Of a stretch of 64,000 nt of DNA, positions 42,868-54,765 are shown one piece after another. The translations under genes were made by a program, and so were the position numbers. Under the pieces are notes generated by a model. It ran no database searches, was not told the DNA's origin, and was given only the letters and a program-made list of their open reading frames with translations. Origin of the DNA: Terfezia claveryi (lineage: Eukaryota > Ascomycota > Pezizomycetes > Pezizales > Pezizaceae); the NCBI GenBank assembly GCA_015179025.1, contig WHUX01000073.1:1-64000 (forward strand). The letters are read 5' to 3'. The first letter of the stretch is position 1, and each line of letters opens with the position of its first letter.

Positions 42868-45807
42868 ATGAACAGATACAAAACCCTATGCCAATGGTGC
42901 CCACGATTCTATACTTCAGCTGGAGCATATTCAAATCATCTGGAGAAGGTTCATCCCGAAAAAAACGTGAAGGATCTTAATGGGCCACTGCCACCGTCTC
43001 GAAAGCGTCGGTTCTCCAACACCAGAGATACTACTAATTTAGATTATGATATAGACGAAGTCAATTTCACAGATATTATATCTGCTGATGTTGATTACTA
43101 CTCTGATTCATGCCATAGCGAGGGATCTGATAGGGAGGCTCGAACTTTTTGTATTGAACCAAAATCCGATGAGGGAAGTCAGCACATTGATGCAATCACC
43201 TATCCACGTGCAGGCAACCCAATACGTCCACATGTATTTCCGGAGGAAGACCGAAACTTCAATTTGTTTGCTCCATTCCGCACCTCAATTGATTATCGAC
43301 TGGCACGCTTCTTCAATTCTACAAAGACCTCACAGTCAAAGATCGACCAGTTTTTCAAGGATAACCTCTTGAAAGGCCTCAATCCAACGCACGAGGTTCA
43401 ATTTCGGTCAGCATATACAATGTATAAGCTTATCGACGCAGCGGCAAATGAACCTTCCTGGCACTCAGGAACAGTGAACTACCCATTACTCAAGGGGGTG
43501 GCCTTTTATTATCGGAATATTATTGCAGCAGTGAAGTACCTTCTACGCCAAAAGGTTTATGCCAGCGAGATGGCCTGGGGCCCGCGGCAAGAATACGACA
43601 ACGAAGGGAACAGGGTATATAGTGAGATCCATACTGCACAGTGGTGGGAAGACACTCAGGTGAGCAATTTGTGTGTACTACGTCGGATATCCAACTAACT
43701 GAAACGGATAGGCTTTGCTACCTGAAGGCGGGACACTTGTTCCGATTTTACTAGCATCAGATGAAACTCACCTAACGAATTTCTCTGGAGACAAAAAGTT
43801 ATGGCCTGTTTATATGAGTATAGGCAATATCGGAAGCTCCATACGCAATACACATACGATGCATGCCTGGATACCAATTGCACTACTACCGATTGGCCCG
43901 AAACGAATCAACAAAATACCTGGGTATTCGGTAGAAACGCAGGAAATTCAGGCGTTGCAAACCATACACGATGTTTTGGCGCATTTGCTAAAACCGCTAT
44001 CTGACGTGAGATGTCAGAAAGGCTACGAGATGGTTTGTGCTGATGGGAACGTACGCTTATGCTTTCCTAAGCTCTTTTGTTGGCTCGCTGACCATATGGA
44101 AAATGCTACAATCCATGGTATTGCAAACAACCGCTGCCCTTCTTGCACAATTCCGACCGAGAAGCTTGGTGAGTATTCAGGAAGTGGTTATCCAGCTCAC
44201 TCACATCAAAATTATGCCGCAGCGTACAACGATTCCGACGCTGTCAGTTTGAAAGCAAACGGCGTTAAAAACATCAAAAACGCCTTGTGGTCAGTCCCAA
44301 ATATAAATCCGCCTGAGCTCGTTCGAGCAGATGTTTTGCACAATATCCTCCTAGGAGTGTTAAATCATTTAATGGATTGGATTCAAGGTTTTCTAGAATA
44401 CTATGAGCGGATTAATGCATTTGACTATGTCTGGCATCGGTTGCCTCCCTACCCGGATTTTCAGTTCCGACCAAGGGATACCGAGTTGTTTCACAATGGT
44501 CGGGAAAGGAAATGCGGAACTTTGGTAAAGTCATTCTTGGAACATTTACCGCGGCGTTGCGTCGGAAGGCCAACCAACCACGGCCCACCGGAGGTCAGGT
44601 ACAGGAGTTCAACCGAGCAATTCGCTGCGTACGTAGCATCACTGACTTCTATCTCATGACTCAGTATCCTAGTCATACGGATAAGACAGTTTCTTATTTA
44701 CAAGAATATTTGCGTGTGTTTCATGAAACTAAAGCTGTGTTCTTGAGGTTCCGTGCTGATAAGAAAACAAGAAAGGCTGCTGCAGAAGCACATAAGGATT
44801 TGTTGAAGGAACAAGCGGGATCATTGGTTGAAGACCTCAGGGCGTCGGAAAAGGTTAGGATGCGTCAAGAAAATACCTTGCACCGTCGGGAATTGGTGAA
44901 TGAGATTTTACAAGAAGGGGCGCACTTCAATTTCCCAAAAATCCATTTAATCTCCCATTATGCCGAACAGATTCCGAAGTTTGGGGCTCTAGCTCAATAT
45001 TCCACGAATATCAGTGAAGCTATGCATAAAGGCCTTAAGGATGCTTACCGTCGAAGTAATAGGGTTAATGCAACACCACAGATAGTTACTACCTACACGA
45101 GGGATCATACTTTTGCTATGAAGGACTTGACACTTAATCTATGGAACCAGGTTAGGCAAAACGGAGATGTGACGCCAGGTGTCGGAAAACAGGTCTACTT
45201 GAAGTTGCGGGGGAAAATTGAGTTGGGATTAATATCCAGCCTCGAGGATCTGGAGCGTGTAACTGGCTTGCCAGATCTGGTGCTGACAACGCAAGCGTTT
45301 TTAAGGCAGGAAGTTAGAAGCATGGATTCCGACCCTACCGAGCTGTTAGTTCAGGAAATTCGTTCATATGGGGTGCTTCAAATTCCAGTGCCAAAATTCA
45401 GTGGAGAAGGGTTCATTTTGCACAATGCTAGATGCACCGAGAAATTTCACAGGAAGGAAAGATACGATTGGATATGGGTAAGGAGACAGCGTGCATTGGA
45501 TGAGGCACCAGTAGGGACGCTGAATGGTCGAATACCAGGACGAATCAATGCATTGTTCAAAGTAATAACTATAGCAGGAATGGTGCACCGGTTGGCGCAT
45601 GTGAATCTGCTTCAATGCATTGGGTTGAATGCTGTGCAGGGCACGGAAGGGATGGTTCGCGTTGGATTGCCGATGAGTGGGGAAGGGGTTATAGTTAAGA
45701 TATCACAAATAGAAGGGATTGCGCATTTGATACCATTAGAGCCGGGGGAAAGTTGGTTGGTAAATAATAGAATAGACTTAGAGACATGGAATATGATTTA
45801 TGATTAG
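42868..45807 (+). pseudogene. Plavaka transposase, about 960 aa, one intron, one frameshift
   Basis: Exon 1 is 42868-43659 and exon 2 is 43712-45807, with an intron of 52 nt (GTGAGC..CTAACT..ATAG). An N-terminal C2H2 finger (CQWCPRFYTSAGAYSNHLEKVH) is followed by FAPFRTSIDYRLARFF, SDETHLTNFSGDKKLWPVY and MSIGNI (a catalytic-core strand of Plavaka). Next come ADGNVRLCFPKLFCWLADH, the CPSC pair, VRADVLHNILLGVLNHLMDW, and after a one-base loss near 44453 SQWSGKEMRNFGKVILG, YSTNISEAMHKGLKDAYRRSN. These are hallmark Plavaka segments. The enzyme cuts and pastes elements with matching ends. It is intact except for the frameshift, so this copy is probably inactive but young. Confidence 0.88.
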
Positions 45808-46218
45808 GAAATAATAAACTTGTGACCAGTTGAGAGAAGAGCCACAAAGAACGTGAAGTGTCGGATGTAAAACAGGTGCCAGGCCAATATTAGGAGGGCA
45901 TGTGTGGGGGCGTATAGAGGTAAGCAGAAAATTGTAACACATGGGATGGTATAAAAGTAGTTGATACGTCCGGATACAGATTTGTTTATTTTTTCTGCTG
46001 AAGTTTGAGGGTGCACATAGGGTGTATGAGAGGCAGTGGGAATTTGGTGGTGTTCGAGGTGTAGAGCATATATTTTGAGGATGCGCATGGGGTGCATGAG
46101 TGGGAGCAGAAATTTTGTAGTATGAACAGGGTGCATGAGAGGCAGCAGGAATTTGGTGGTGCACCAGGTGGAACAAAACTAGTTGCTGCGTCATGATGGA
46201 GAATTTTTTTTGCTGATG
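45808..46218. other. P1 right subterminal region with repeats
   Basis: Two to three direct repeats of the type GGGTGCATGAGAGGCAG(C/T)..GAATTTGGTGGTG occur between about 46005 and 46165. AACGTGAAGTGTCGGATGT (45851) is the inverse of the left-end motif at 36797. The sequence ends TTTTTTTTGCTGATG at the TA target. Confidence 0.6.
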
Positions 46219-46220
46219 TA

Positions 46221-47291
46221 GAAGTATTATGTCTTGAGAACTTACAGAAATCACAACGCTGTCTGGAGATTTTGGTGTCCTGAATAAAAGAGGGTGAATC
46301 TTCGTCAAGGGCTACTCGCTTTTTAGAATGAGTAGTGACGGTGGCGGTGTTGATTGGAATTGCATTACTGCTGCTAGTGGTTGAAGCTAGTTGTTGAGGT
46401 GCATTCCATAGTTGATGTGGGGCAACAGGAGTATTCATGATCTCCTGTTCCATTTGTCGAGTACTCATTTGTTCAGTAGGGTTAGTGAACTGAATACTGG
46501 GTTAGAAAGTGTAGTATGTTGGTTTATTGGTGATCTATCTTTTTGCCTATTCTCAGATTTCTTAAATAGCTTCTTTGTGGCTAAGAGCTTATGGAGGTGG
46601 ATAAGCTGGTATTTGTTGTACTGGTGCTAGTTCCTTTTGAGGCTCATTTGCAGATATGAGATGCGCAATACGAGTCATAAGGAATTCCTTCTGCTTCTTA
46701 AGAACTGAGGCTGACAGGTCACAGTTCAAACTACCATATCCATGGTGATTGTAAATTGTACATGTTTCGACGGTAAACATGCGGTTGTTTATGGTGTGGG
46801 AGCTGCTATGAGCTAGACAGTAAAAATCTCAGCAAAAGGACCAGTGCATCCTTTTGTGTTGTTGCCAATTGCTATGAGCTAGGTCAATAGCAATTTCTTT
46901 CACTTTTTCGGGAGCGAGAGATTTTTGTTGAACATTTTCAGAAGATGGAGGACTATATCTTAGTCCAAGAACTGTTAAGGGTTTGTTCTTGTTTATATTG
47001 GGTACACGATCATACCTACTGAAAACTTCTTCTGGTATGGTAGATAAAGTCTCATCATTTGAGGACTCTTCTTCCTTTATTATGTCGTATTCACTTTCTT
47101 CATCTAGGATGCCCTCGAAGTATGGACAGAAGATATGGTGTCTAAGTTCTTCGGCTCTTCCATGATATTTGTTGAAGTCGTAGTCGACATGCTTGAAATT
47201 AATAGCTCCACGAGAAACTATATTATTCTGAGTAGAGGTTTCTGGTTGGTGGAAAGTTCTTAAAGCGTTGGTAGAGATATTGCAGTTGTAG
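46221..47291 (-). pseudogene. G3 module between RNase H and integrase, zinc knuckle
   Basis: In the minus direction the frame shows CTIYNHHGYGSLNC (a CX2CX4HX4C knuckle with one Cys and the His altered; G4 has CAICNYYGHGSLNC). Near the P1 junction it shows QRCDFCKFSRHNTST, whose last Cys codon is cut off by P1. It ends on the right where G4 inserted. Broken by stops. Confidence 0.7.
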
Positions 47292-47296
47292 GTATA

Positions 47297-47968
47297 TGTA
47301 ATGAATGGTACTAGACAGTATTCATTCGGTACTGTTTATACAATCTATATCCATAGGCATGGACGTTTGTGTATTTTGGTTCTGCTGAGGTAAGACCTCA
47401 GAAGGGTAGGGAGATTACTATGTGGGATGTTCCCGAAGGGAACAGTAATTAACTGGTGTAATCTATCTTATATGATTTGTGCTATCTAAGCTATATGATC
47501 TTGATCTGATCAGAATATAAGCTTGCTTGCTGCTGTGTGCTTGCTTCATTTTTCTCTGTAGATTCCAGAGGGAATCCAGCAGCCTATTTATACTCCTCTG
47601 AGATCTAATGACTAAGGAAATAAATACAATAAAGGGTGGCATACTAGAAGGTGGTGCGCTGTACAAAAAAGGTCATGTGGCCATAGTAATGAGTCATACG
47701 CCATAAACGATGGTTATGTGGCCATAGTAATGACTCACACGCCTTTAAATAGAGGTCACGCGGCCATAATGAGGGTGTCTTCCTCTGGCAAGTACCATGG
47801 AACTTCCCATGGCAAATTCCGTATGCTAGGGACGCTTATAAAGTAATAGGAGGTGGTAGAAGGCTAGTCCTTCAACCGAGAGCTTAGTTACATAACATAG
47901 TAGTAATATAGGAAATACAAAAGTATATAATCAATTATATAAGCAATGAGATAACGTTCTCCATTACA
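47297..47968 (-). repeat. G4 LTR (3' LTR on the minus strand)
   Basis: TGTAATGAATGG...CTCCATTACA. The uninterrupted counterpart of the right LTR; its segment GGGAGATTACTATGTGGG shows the empty target site of FB1. The inner border is GTGGGGAAG on the minus strand, a polypurine tract. Confidence 0.92.
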
Positions 47969-48049
47969 CTTCCCCACATAGAAGGATTTCCTATCCTTAC
48001 TTCTTTCGCTCTGCTATATTGGTTTCCATACGTACTAAGATTTGATGCA

Positions 48050-48815
48050 TTGTTAATACATTAGCATTAACATGAATATCCTCAGTGTTTCCTTGACTCA
48101 TAATTCTATCTCGTTCTTGTTGGATGAGAGCTTGGGTCTCATCTCTAGTTCGTGGTCCTTGTTTTCCTTTAGTTCTTCAACGTCTCTTGAATGTATCTTC
48201 CATACTTCCGGTCGTCCAGAAGTCTTGAAGAATTTCAGTGGTGATATCCTTGGCGTTTACCCAGGAATCATATTTAGGAGAGTATCCTAGCCATTTGACC
48301 TTATATTGTCTTTCTCCAGTTCAAGGAGCTGTTCTGAATTCTAATACCTTTTCAACTTCATAATGATCGTCTTGAATTGGTCCTGGTTCCTGAGATTGTC
48401 TGTGAGGGAACTGGGTGGGATCGTTTTTATAGTATGGTTTGAGTTTGCTGATATGAAAAGTATTATATATGAGGTGGAGGTCAGGTTGACTAGATAGGTC
48501 TAGGCTATAGTTATTGCGTTTCCGATTACTAGAAATAATGGGAAATGGGCCTAGCTATTTTGGTTTGAGTTTGGGTGAGACATTTGACAGGTTGATATTT
48601 TCTGAAGAAAGCATAACTTGTTGTTTGACTGAGAATTTGGCTGTATTGGGTAGTCATTTGTTCGCTTGAGATACTTGAGTCTTCTTAGCATCATATAGGT
48701 TTTTAGACGTTACCTCATGACGTTCATTTGCAGGTACATATGCATTTATGGGGTATGGAAGTATCGATATGCCAAGATGTGCATTAAATCCAAATAGTGT
48801 AGAAAAGGGACTATT
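48050..48815 (-). pseudogene. G4 integrase C-terminus and chromodomain
   Basis: Follows the integrase core after a shift near 48810. It contains LKPYYKNDPTQFPHRQ and, at about 48230-48390, the chromodomain YEVEKVLEFRTAP, one stop, GERQYKVKWLGYSPKYDSW. Same arrangement as in G1. Confidence 0.75.
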
Positions 48816-49541
48816 CTATCTAGCGGCATTATACCTAGAGTTAAGTTTTAACTGTATCTCTGGTAGTTTCTGTAGCCAATCAAATCCTTTAATTTTACAG
48901 GCTCTTTCTACTTGTAGAATTTCTTTGTTCACAATTTCCGATTGTCCGTCTGCACGTGGATGATATGCGGTGGACGGTTCCAACTTGATTCTTTTATTCT
49001 TAGCCCAATCTTGAAAGTGCGTTGACATAAAAAGAGTATCGGGGTCAAAAACAATACAGAAAGGGTATCCCATAGTCGGGACTACATGAGTATCAAAGGT
49101 AGCAGTACATTGTTCTGCTGTGAAATTATCTGAGACAGGAATAAGAAACCTGAATCCTGATTGTCTATCGACAATCGTCCAAAGTCGTGAAATACAAACT
49201 ACATGATCTTCTTCAACAGGAATATTCGGGTACAAAATTGAACACTTAGTAAACACAGGTGCTAACTTAAGAAAATCCATCGATATGTCAGTCCATGGTC
49301 TGTTTGGTACATGTAATGGGGTTACGAGTCCAAGTGGTGCCTTGTTGGAATACTTTGTCCGTTGACAAGTATCACAACTTCTGATATAGTCCTTAGTTGG
49401 TTCTGCAAAGGACTGGTAATTATATCGGTCAGTAAGATATTTCATCGTTTTTTCAATGCCACCATGAGCGGTTGCTTCATGTACATCTTTAATAACCAAT
49501 TCGAGATAGTTCTTACCTTCGATGTTAAAGGTAGAGGGCAA
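48816..49541 (-). pseudogene. G4 integrase core
   Basis: A 241-codon open frame: HEATAHGGIEKTMKYL..CDTCQRTK (HHCC zinc region), PWTDISMDFLKL, IVFDPDTLFMSTHFQDW and YHPRADGQSEIVNKEI (the D, D and E of the catalytic triad). All key residues are present; upstream and downstream lesions still make the polyprotein defective. Confidence 0.88.
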
Positions 49542-49805
49542 GACTAATCTCTATTGTCCTTGTCGGTTCTTGACATACAAAAATCCGTCTCTTCTTCTAT
49601 GATCCTTACAGTTCACAAAGGTATCATAGTAGTTCTTCCAGATAGGACATACTCTCATACATAATTGATATGTGGCTTTCATACCTGTACCTTGGTCAAG
49701 CTACTATGTGATGAAGTAGTTCTTATCGTCTTCCCATCCGTCGCTGATGTGTTTCTCTTCAATGAGCTTGTTGAGGGTCGGTTCGATCCTTATGATGAAG
49801 TCATT

Positions 49806-50695
49806 GATGGTGGGTTTCTTCTCCTTGCATGTAGAAGCATTATGTCCTGAGAACTTACAGAAATCACAACGCTGTCTGGAGGTCTTGGTGTCTTGAATGA
49901 AAGAGAGTGAATCTTCGTCAATAGCTACTCACTTTTTAGAATGAGTGGTGATGGCAGCGGTGTTAATTGGAATTGTGTTACTGCTGCTAGCGGTTGCAGC
50001 TAGTTGTTGAGATATGTTCTATAGTTGTTGGGGGCAACGGGAGTATTCATAATCTCCTGTTCCATTTGTCGGTTGGTCATCTGTTCAGTAGGGTTACTGA
50101 ACTGAATGCTGGGTTGAAGAGTGGGTTGTATCAGCTTGTTGGCAATCCATCTTTTTGCCCATTCTCCAATTTCTTGGATAGCTTCTTCACGGCTGAGAGC
50201 TGGAAGAGGTGGATAAGCTGGCGTTTGTTGTACTAGTGCTAGTTCCTTTTGAGGCTCATTTGTGGATAAGATATGCGCAATACGAGTCGTAAGGAATTCC
50301 TTCTCCCTCTTAAGAACTGAGGCTGTCAGGTCACAGTTTAAACTGCCATGTCCGTAGTAGTTGCAGATTGCGCATGTTTCGATGGTGAACATGCGGTTGT
50401 TTATGGCGTAGAAGCTGCCATGAACTGGACAGTAAAAATCACGGCAAAAGGACTAGTGCATCCTTTTGTGTTGTTGCCAATTGCTATGAGCCAGGTCGAT
50501 AGCAATTTCTTTCGCTTCTTCAGGAGCGAGGGTATTTTGTTGTACGTTTTCAGAAGATGGAGGCCTATATCTTAGTCCAAGAACTGTTAAGGGTTTTTTC
50601 TTGTTTATATTGGGTACACGATCATACCCGCTGAAAACTTCTTCAGGTATAGTGGATAGAGTCTCATCGTCTGAAGACTCTTCTTCCTTCATCAT
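49806..50695 (-). pseudogene. G4 module between RNase H and integrase, zinc knuckles
   Basis: Acidic start (MMKEEESSDDETLSTIPEE), then CPVH, CAICNYYGHGSLNC, a charged coiled segment (LKREKEFLTTRIAHILS), and near 49825-49875 CDFCKFSGHNASTC, both knuckles CX2CX4HX4C. A further cysteine-histidine cluster VDCDFNKCRGRAEALGHHIFC lies just upstream at about 50730-50800. This is the equivalent of the four-knuckle module of G1. Confidence 0.72.
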
Positions 50696-50716
50696 ATCAT
50701 ATTCACTTTCTTCATC

Positions 50717-51274
50717 CTAGATGCCCTCGAAGTATGGACAGAAGATATGGTGTCCAAGTGCTTCGGCTCTTCCACGACATTTGTTGAAGTCGCAGTCGAC
50801 ATGCTTGAAATTAATAGCTCCGCGAGAAACCATATTGTTCTGAGTAGAGGTTTCTGGTGAGTGGAAAGTTCTTAAAGCGTTGGTAGAGATATTGCGGTTG
50901 TAGGTATGGTTAGGAGGATCGATGCTGTTGGAAATATAATTGTCCTCGGTAGTGGGATTGTCCAAGTATTTATGCTTTCTTGATAGAGCGTCTGCTATCA
51001 AATTTTCCTTTCCTGCGGTATGTTGTATGTCTGTATCAAATCCCATTAGGTAATCTTGCCATCGCCTCAATTTTTGACTTGCAGGCGTTTGAGTATGGAA
51101 GGTTACTAACGGTTTGTGGTCGGTAAGGATAGTGAACTTGTGACCTCTCAATTGTACTTCAAAAAATTTTAATGAGTCAATAATCGCTAATAATTCCTTT
51201 TGAAAGGTAGGATAATTGAGTTGTGCTGGATTAAATTTTCTAGAGTGGAAGCATGATGGTCTGATGTGCATCAA
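50717..51274 (-). pseudogene. G4 RNase H
   Basis: FQKELLAIIDSLKFFEVQL, LTDHKPLVTF, QDYLMGFDTDIQHTAGKEN, IADALSRK: the standard end of Gypsy RNase H, followed by the start of the cysteine-rich module in the same frame. Confidence 0.88.
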
Positions 51275-52503
51275 CAGTCCTTGACCTATCCAAGATCCTA
51301 GTCCTACATCACTAGCATCACAGACTAAATATTTGGGTTCAGTAGATTCATTATTCCGGGTTTTAAAACATGTGGGGAATTCACAAGTTCCTTAAGTTTT
51401 TCAAACGCTGTATTATGAGTATCTGTCCATTCCCATTTCTTTGTTTCTCCTTGCAGTTCTGACAGGGTGCTCACATACGATGCCAAGTAGGAATAAATCT
51501 GCTGAGATAATTAACAATTCTAAGGAATCCTCTAAGATCCTTTTTTCTTGTAAGAGTTGGAAATGTTAATATAGTAGTCCTCTTTTTCGGGTCTATATGT
51601 AATCCATCTGATATCAAAATGTGTCCTAAGATTTCCAATCTTGTAGTAAAGAACTGGCATTTGCTTTCATTGAGATAGAATTTCTCGTCCTGTAGACATT
51701 GAAGTACTTTCTTCAATAATTCTACATGTTTTTCAATGTTTTGGAGAATATAATAATATCATCAATATAGATGATTAAATTTTTATAGACCATGTCCTTA
51801 AAAATTTCATGCATAACGCGAACTATGGTAGCAGGTGCGTTACGATCCCCTTGTTGCATAACTCTACTTCTGAAATATCTCATGTGACATAAAAAGGTAG
51901 AGTGTTGCTCAGATTCTTTATTGTTCCTAATATTAAAAAATCCATCGGCTAAGTCGAGCTTAGTCCAAATGGGATTCTCCGCTACTAGTTCAATTGCTTC
52001 ATTAATATCTGGCAATGGGGTGTGATCCGGTTCATGGCTAAATTGCGGTCTCGACAGTCATTGACATGTCTGGCTTCTTCCGGTTTATCTCGTTTAGGGA
52101 TAGTGAATATAACTACAGCATTTGTGTTTTTTCTACTCTATATATGCAACCTGATGCTTCTTCTTCAACTAATTTGTCATGGATTTGTTGTCTAAATCGA
52201 TGTCCTGAGGGTTGCCATTTTGGTATCCAAGTAGCTCCTGCTTTTGGTTTGATAGAGTGATTAATTTTTCTTAGTGGAGTAATTCCCGTGGAATTGTCTT
52301 GGGAAATAATAAAGGAAACTCCATTACAGGGTTGAATTGTTTCTGTACCATAGAAACAGCTGTCACAGTTCTTTTTCTGAATCTGTTTCTTCCGCGTCAC
52401 TAATATTTTCCCAATTATCTGGTTCACTATAATCTGTGACTGATTCATAGGTGACCTGTGTATACGCTGATCTTATACCATTCGCCATGGTTCTAGATCC
52501 TTT
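51275..52503 (-). pseudogene. G4 reverse transcriptase with YIDD box
   Basis: Spread over three frames by small shifts. It contains PKWQPSGHRFRQQIHDKLVEEEA, IWTKLDLADGFFNIR, QQGDRNAPATIVRVMHEIF, YIDDIIIFSKT (about 51755) and ILGHILISDGLHIDPKK. Inactive because of the shifts and stops. Confidence 0.88.
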
Positions 52504-52999
52504 CTATACACTTAGCTGGAATCGAGGAATATTTTCCAGTTGGATAGTAACTGGTTCCTGATGGGCAGGAATTATTGCTCGCATATTGCTGATAGCAGGT
52601 TCTCCTAATATCATGTCCCATCCAGTCAAATGAGCTATATAGAACGTTCGTTCTTCTACATAACCTATCCAATCAAGTTTGATAGTACAAGCTTTGTCTA
52701 TCGTTCCTTTTGAGCCTTTAATTGCAGTACTTAAAGATTTCTTCTCGATACTTCTAGTTGGTATTTTGTATAGGTATACAAATTGAGAATTGATTAAGTC
52801 TCCTCCCTTCGTTTGGAGATCAATTAAAGCTAGTGCGGGGTGTTCGTTAGCTTTAACGAATACCTTACTAAAATCTGGTACCTGTCTTGACAAGGGTCGT
52901 TCCTTGATTTTATCCTTATTGTTTTTATCCTTGGTGGCTATCGGCATAGCTAAATCTGGTGCGGCTGTACGCATGGGTACCTTATTTTTTCATTTCCTA
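52504..52999 (-). pseudogene. G4 protease region
   Basis: ALALIDLQTKGGDLINSQF takes the place of the aspartic protease active site, in the same unusual form as in G1 (D-L-x-T-x-G-G-D-L-I). MILGEPAISNMRAI follows as the second conserved block. Same frame as gag. Confidence 0.7.
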
Positions 53000-54765
53000 T
53001 ATTCCTTATAGGAGTGTCCAGGGTTCCAACACCATAGACATTTCTTGTCTCTAATTAATTGCATCTTCGTCTTCTAATCCAATTTTTTTGTGATGTTGTC
53101 CCAATCTGAGTCCTTCCGATTTTCTGTGTTGGGTTTGGTGTTGGGATTGCTGCTAGGATTAAATCCTGTTTTTTGTCGTTGATTCTGGTCCCTGCGTGGA
53201 CTGTGATTCCGATTTTCATTCCGAGAGTATTGTCGTCGGGATGTATTTGTTATGGATGGTGGGGCAATATCCTTCTTGGAAGCTTCATATGACTCTGCTT
53301 GATATATGAGCTGATTATATGACCATTCTTCTTTGATTAAAGGAATTAATGTAGCTGACATATATGGCGGTAGGTGATTAAGAAACTTTCTTCTTTTTAC
53401 TTCCTGCGATATTGATTGTTTGCCATCCTTGTCAATTAATTTGATTTGCATTTCAGTAAGCCAGTTGGCAAACTGTTTAATTCCCATGTGATGTCCATCC
53501 TTGTATGGTGTGGCTGTCTCCCATCGTTTCCACAAAATGTCCTTACTAGTAGAGGGTATCAGAAAATCCCTTAGCACTAGTATGAAACCAAAGAATATTG
53601 CATTCTTTCCTTTTTCTCTTAGGAACTGATTATAAGTAGTGAGTGTACTTCCTTCCATTCTGAATCCAACAATTTCCAAAGCTGAAGCGTCTTCCAAATC
53701 TATTCTTTTGAGAACAAACCAATGTTGCATTGCTGTGGCCCAAGAGTCAAAATATTGTGAGTCTTGCCATTTTTTGTCTTCTCCTCTTAATTTTTCTGGT
53801 ATATCAATCTTTATTCCTTTCAAAGCATTCGTTGCTTTATGGTTACTCGTTGTAACCATTCCTGTTGTAGATTCCCATTGCTGGTGTTCAACTGATTTTC
53901 CTCGTTTGGGTTTTCTTTTAAGAGTTTGACTTGCAACTGACGATGCCTTATCAGAGTCCGAGCTATCATCTCCACTATCATTGGGGTCTCGTCCTCCTCC
54001 TTGTGTTTTCTGCTTCTATTGGTCTAGTCCTGTATCTAAATCATCATCGTCTTCTGATAATTCTATATCTTCTGGTGGTTGGTCTTTGTCGTCTGGTTCT
54101 TTGGCTGACCCAGTCCTCCTTTCTGGTGTATCAGGTGCTCGACCTTTGCCTTTCGATTGATCTTTTGGTGTTCTCAGGAACGCTCCTGGAAGTTCTTTGC
54201 TAGGATTGAAAAAATCCTCCGCGGTATGTGCTAATTCTTCTAGATGAGTGCCGCTCATCATGCATGCCATTATTTCTTCCCAGTTATTTATTACCCAATT
54301 TGGTTTCCTTAAGAGTGGAACAACAGGTTTCTTTAATTCCTTGCTTAAAAATGCATTCATTTCTAAATCCTTTTCTTTGAATGGGTAAGGTGTTAGCCAT
54401 AAATAGTGTTTTACTATGGCTTCCATTAAAAGTCGAGTATCATCATAATGATACTGTTGGGCGTGTCCCATTGAGCGAGTATATTTCAAAATCTCCTCAA
54501 TTGTTGGAAGATGTCTATCCCAAAATTCTTCTGGTGCGAGAGGTAGAGCCATACTAAAATATAGTTTGGCTCCTGCTCCACCTGGTTCTCCTATTTCTAT
54601 ATTTATGGGCAGATTTATTTCCCCTTCCGTATTAGGAACTACAAATCTGGTCTTTCTGGGAGTTTCTTCTACTAATTTCTTAATATCTTCGGGTAACATA
54701 GTTAACTGTCTCAACCTCTTAGTCTTCTTACTAAGTTCAGATGCCATTATATTTGATTTCGTCAT
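53000..54765 (-). pseudogene. G4 Gag
   Basis: Starts MTKSNIMASELSKKTKR at 54765. Acidic linker (PPEDIELSEDDDDLDTG), a stop near 54013, then the capsid (YFDSWATAMQHWFVLKRIDL, KRWETATPYKDGHHMGIKQF, LNHLPPYMSATLIPLI) and an Arg/Asn-rich stretch. A stop precedes the knuckle CLWCWNPGHSYKEY, whose last Cys is Tyr. It has the same domain layout as G1 Gag. Confidence 0.8.

Larger units (their letters stand above)
36312..46218 (+). mobile_element. Plavaka-type DNA transposon P1, 9.9 kb, with three passenger genes, inserted in G3
   Basis: The ends are CATCAGCAA on the left (36312-36320) and TTGCTGATG on the right (46210-46218), flanked by the dinucleotide TA on both sides. The empty site is visible in G4 (CCTTGCATGTAGAAG at about 49823) and matches the flanks once P1 and one TA are removed. 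Contents: DUF6532-like gene (minus), PB1-like pseudogene (minus), small basic protein gene (plus), transposase (plus). Subterminal sequences share TCCGACAC(A/T)TCACGTTC in opposite orientation (about 36797 and 45855). Plavaka elements belong to the CACTA/CMC-like transposons of fungi. The insertion lies inside a zinc knuckle codon run of G3. Confidence 0.85.

Noticed and set aside
45778..46468. Several overlapping minus-strand frames with HAPCS/HTPY repeats
   Set aside because: They are translations of the P1 right-end subterminal repeats running into the G3 knuckle region.
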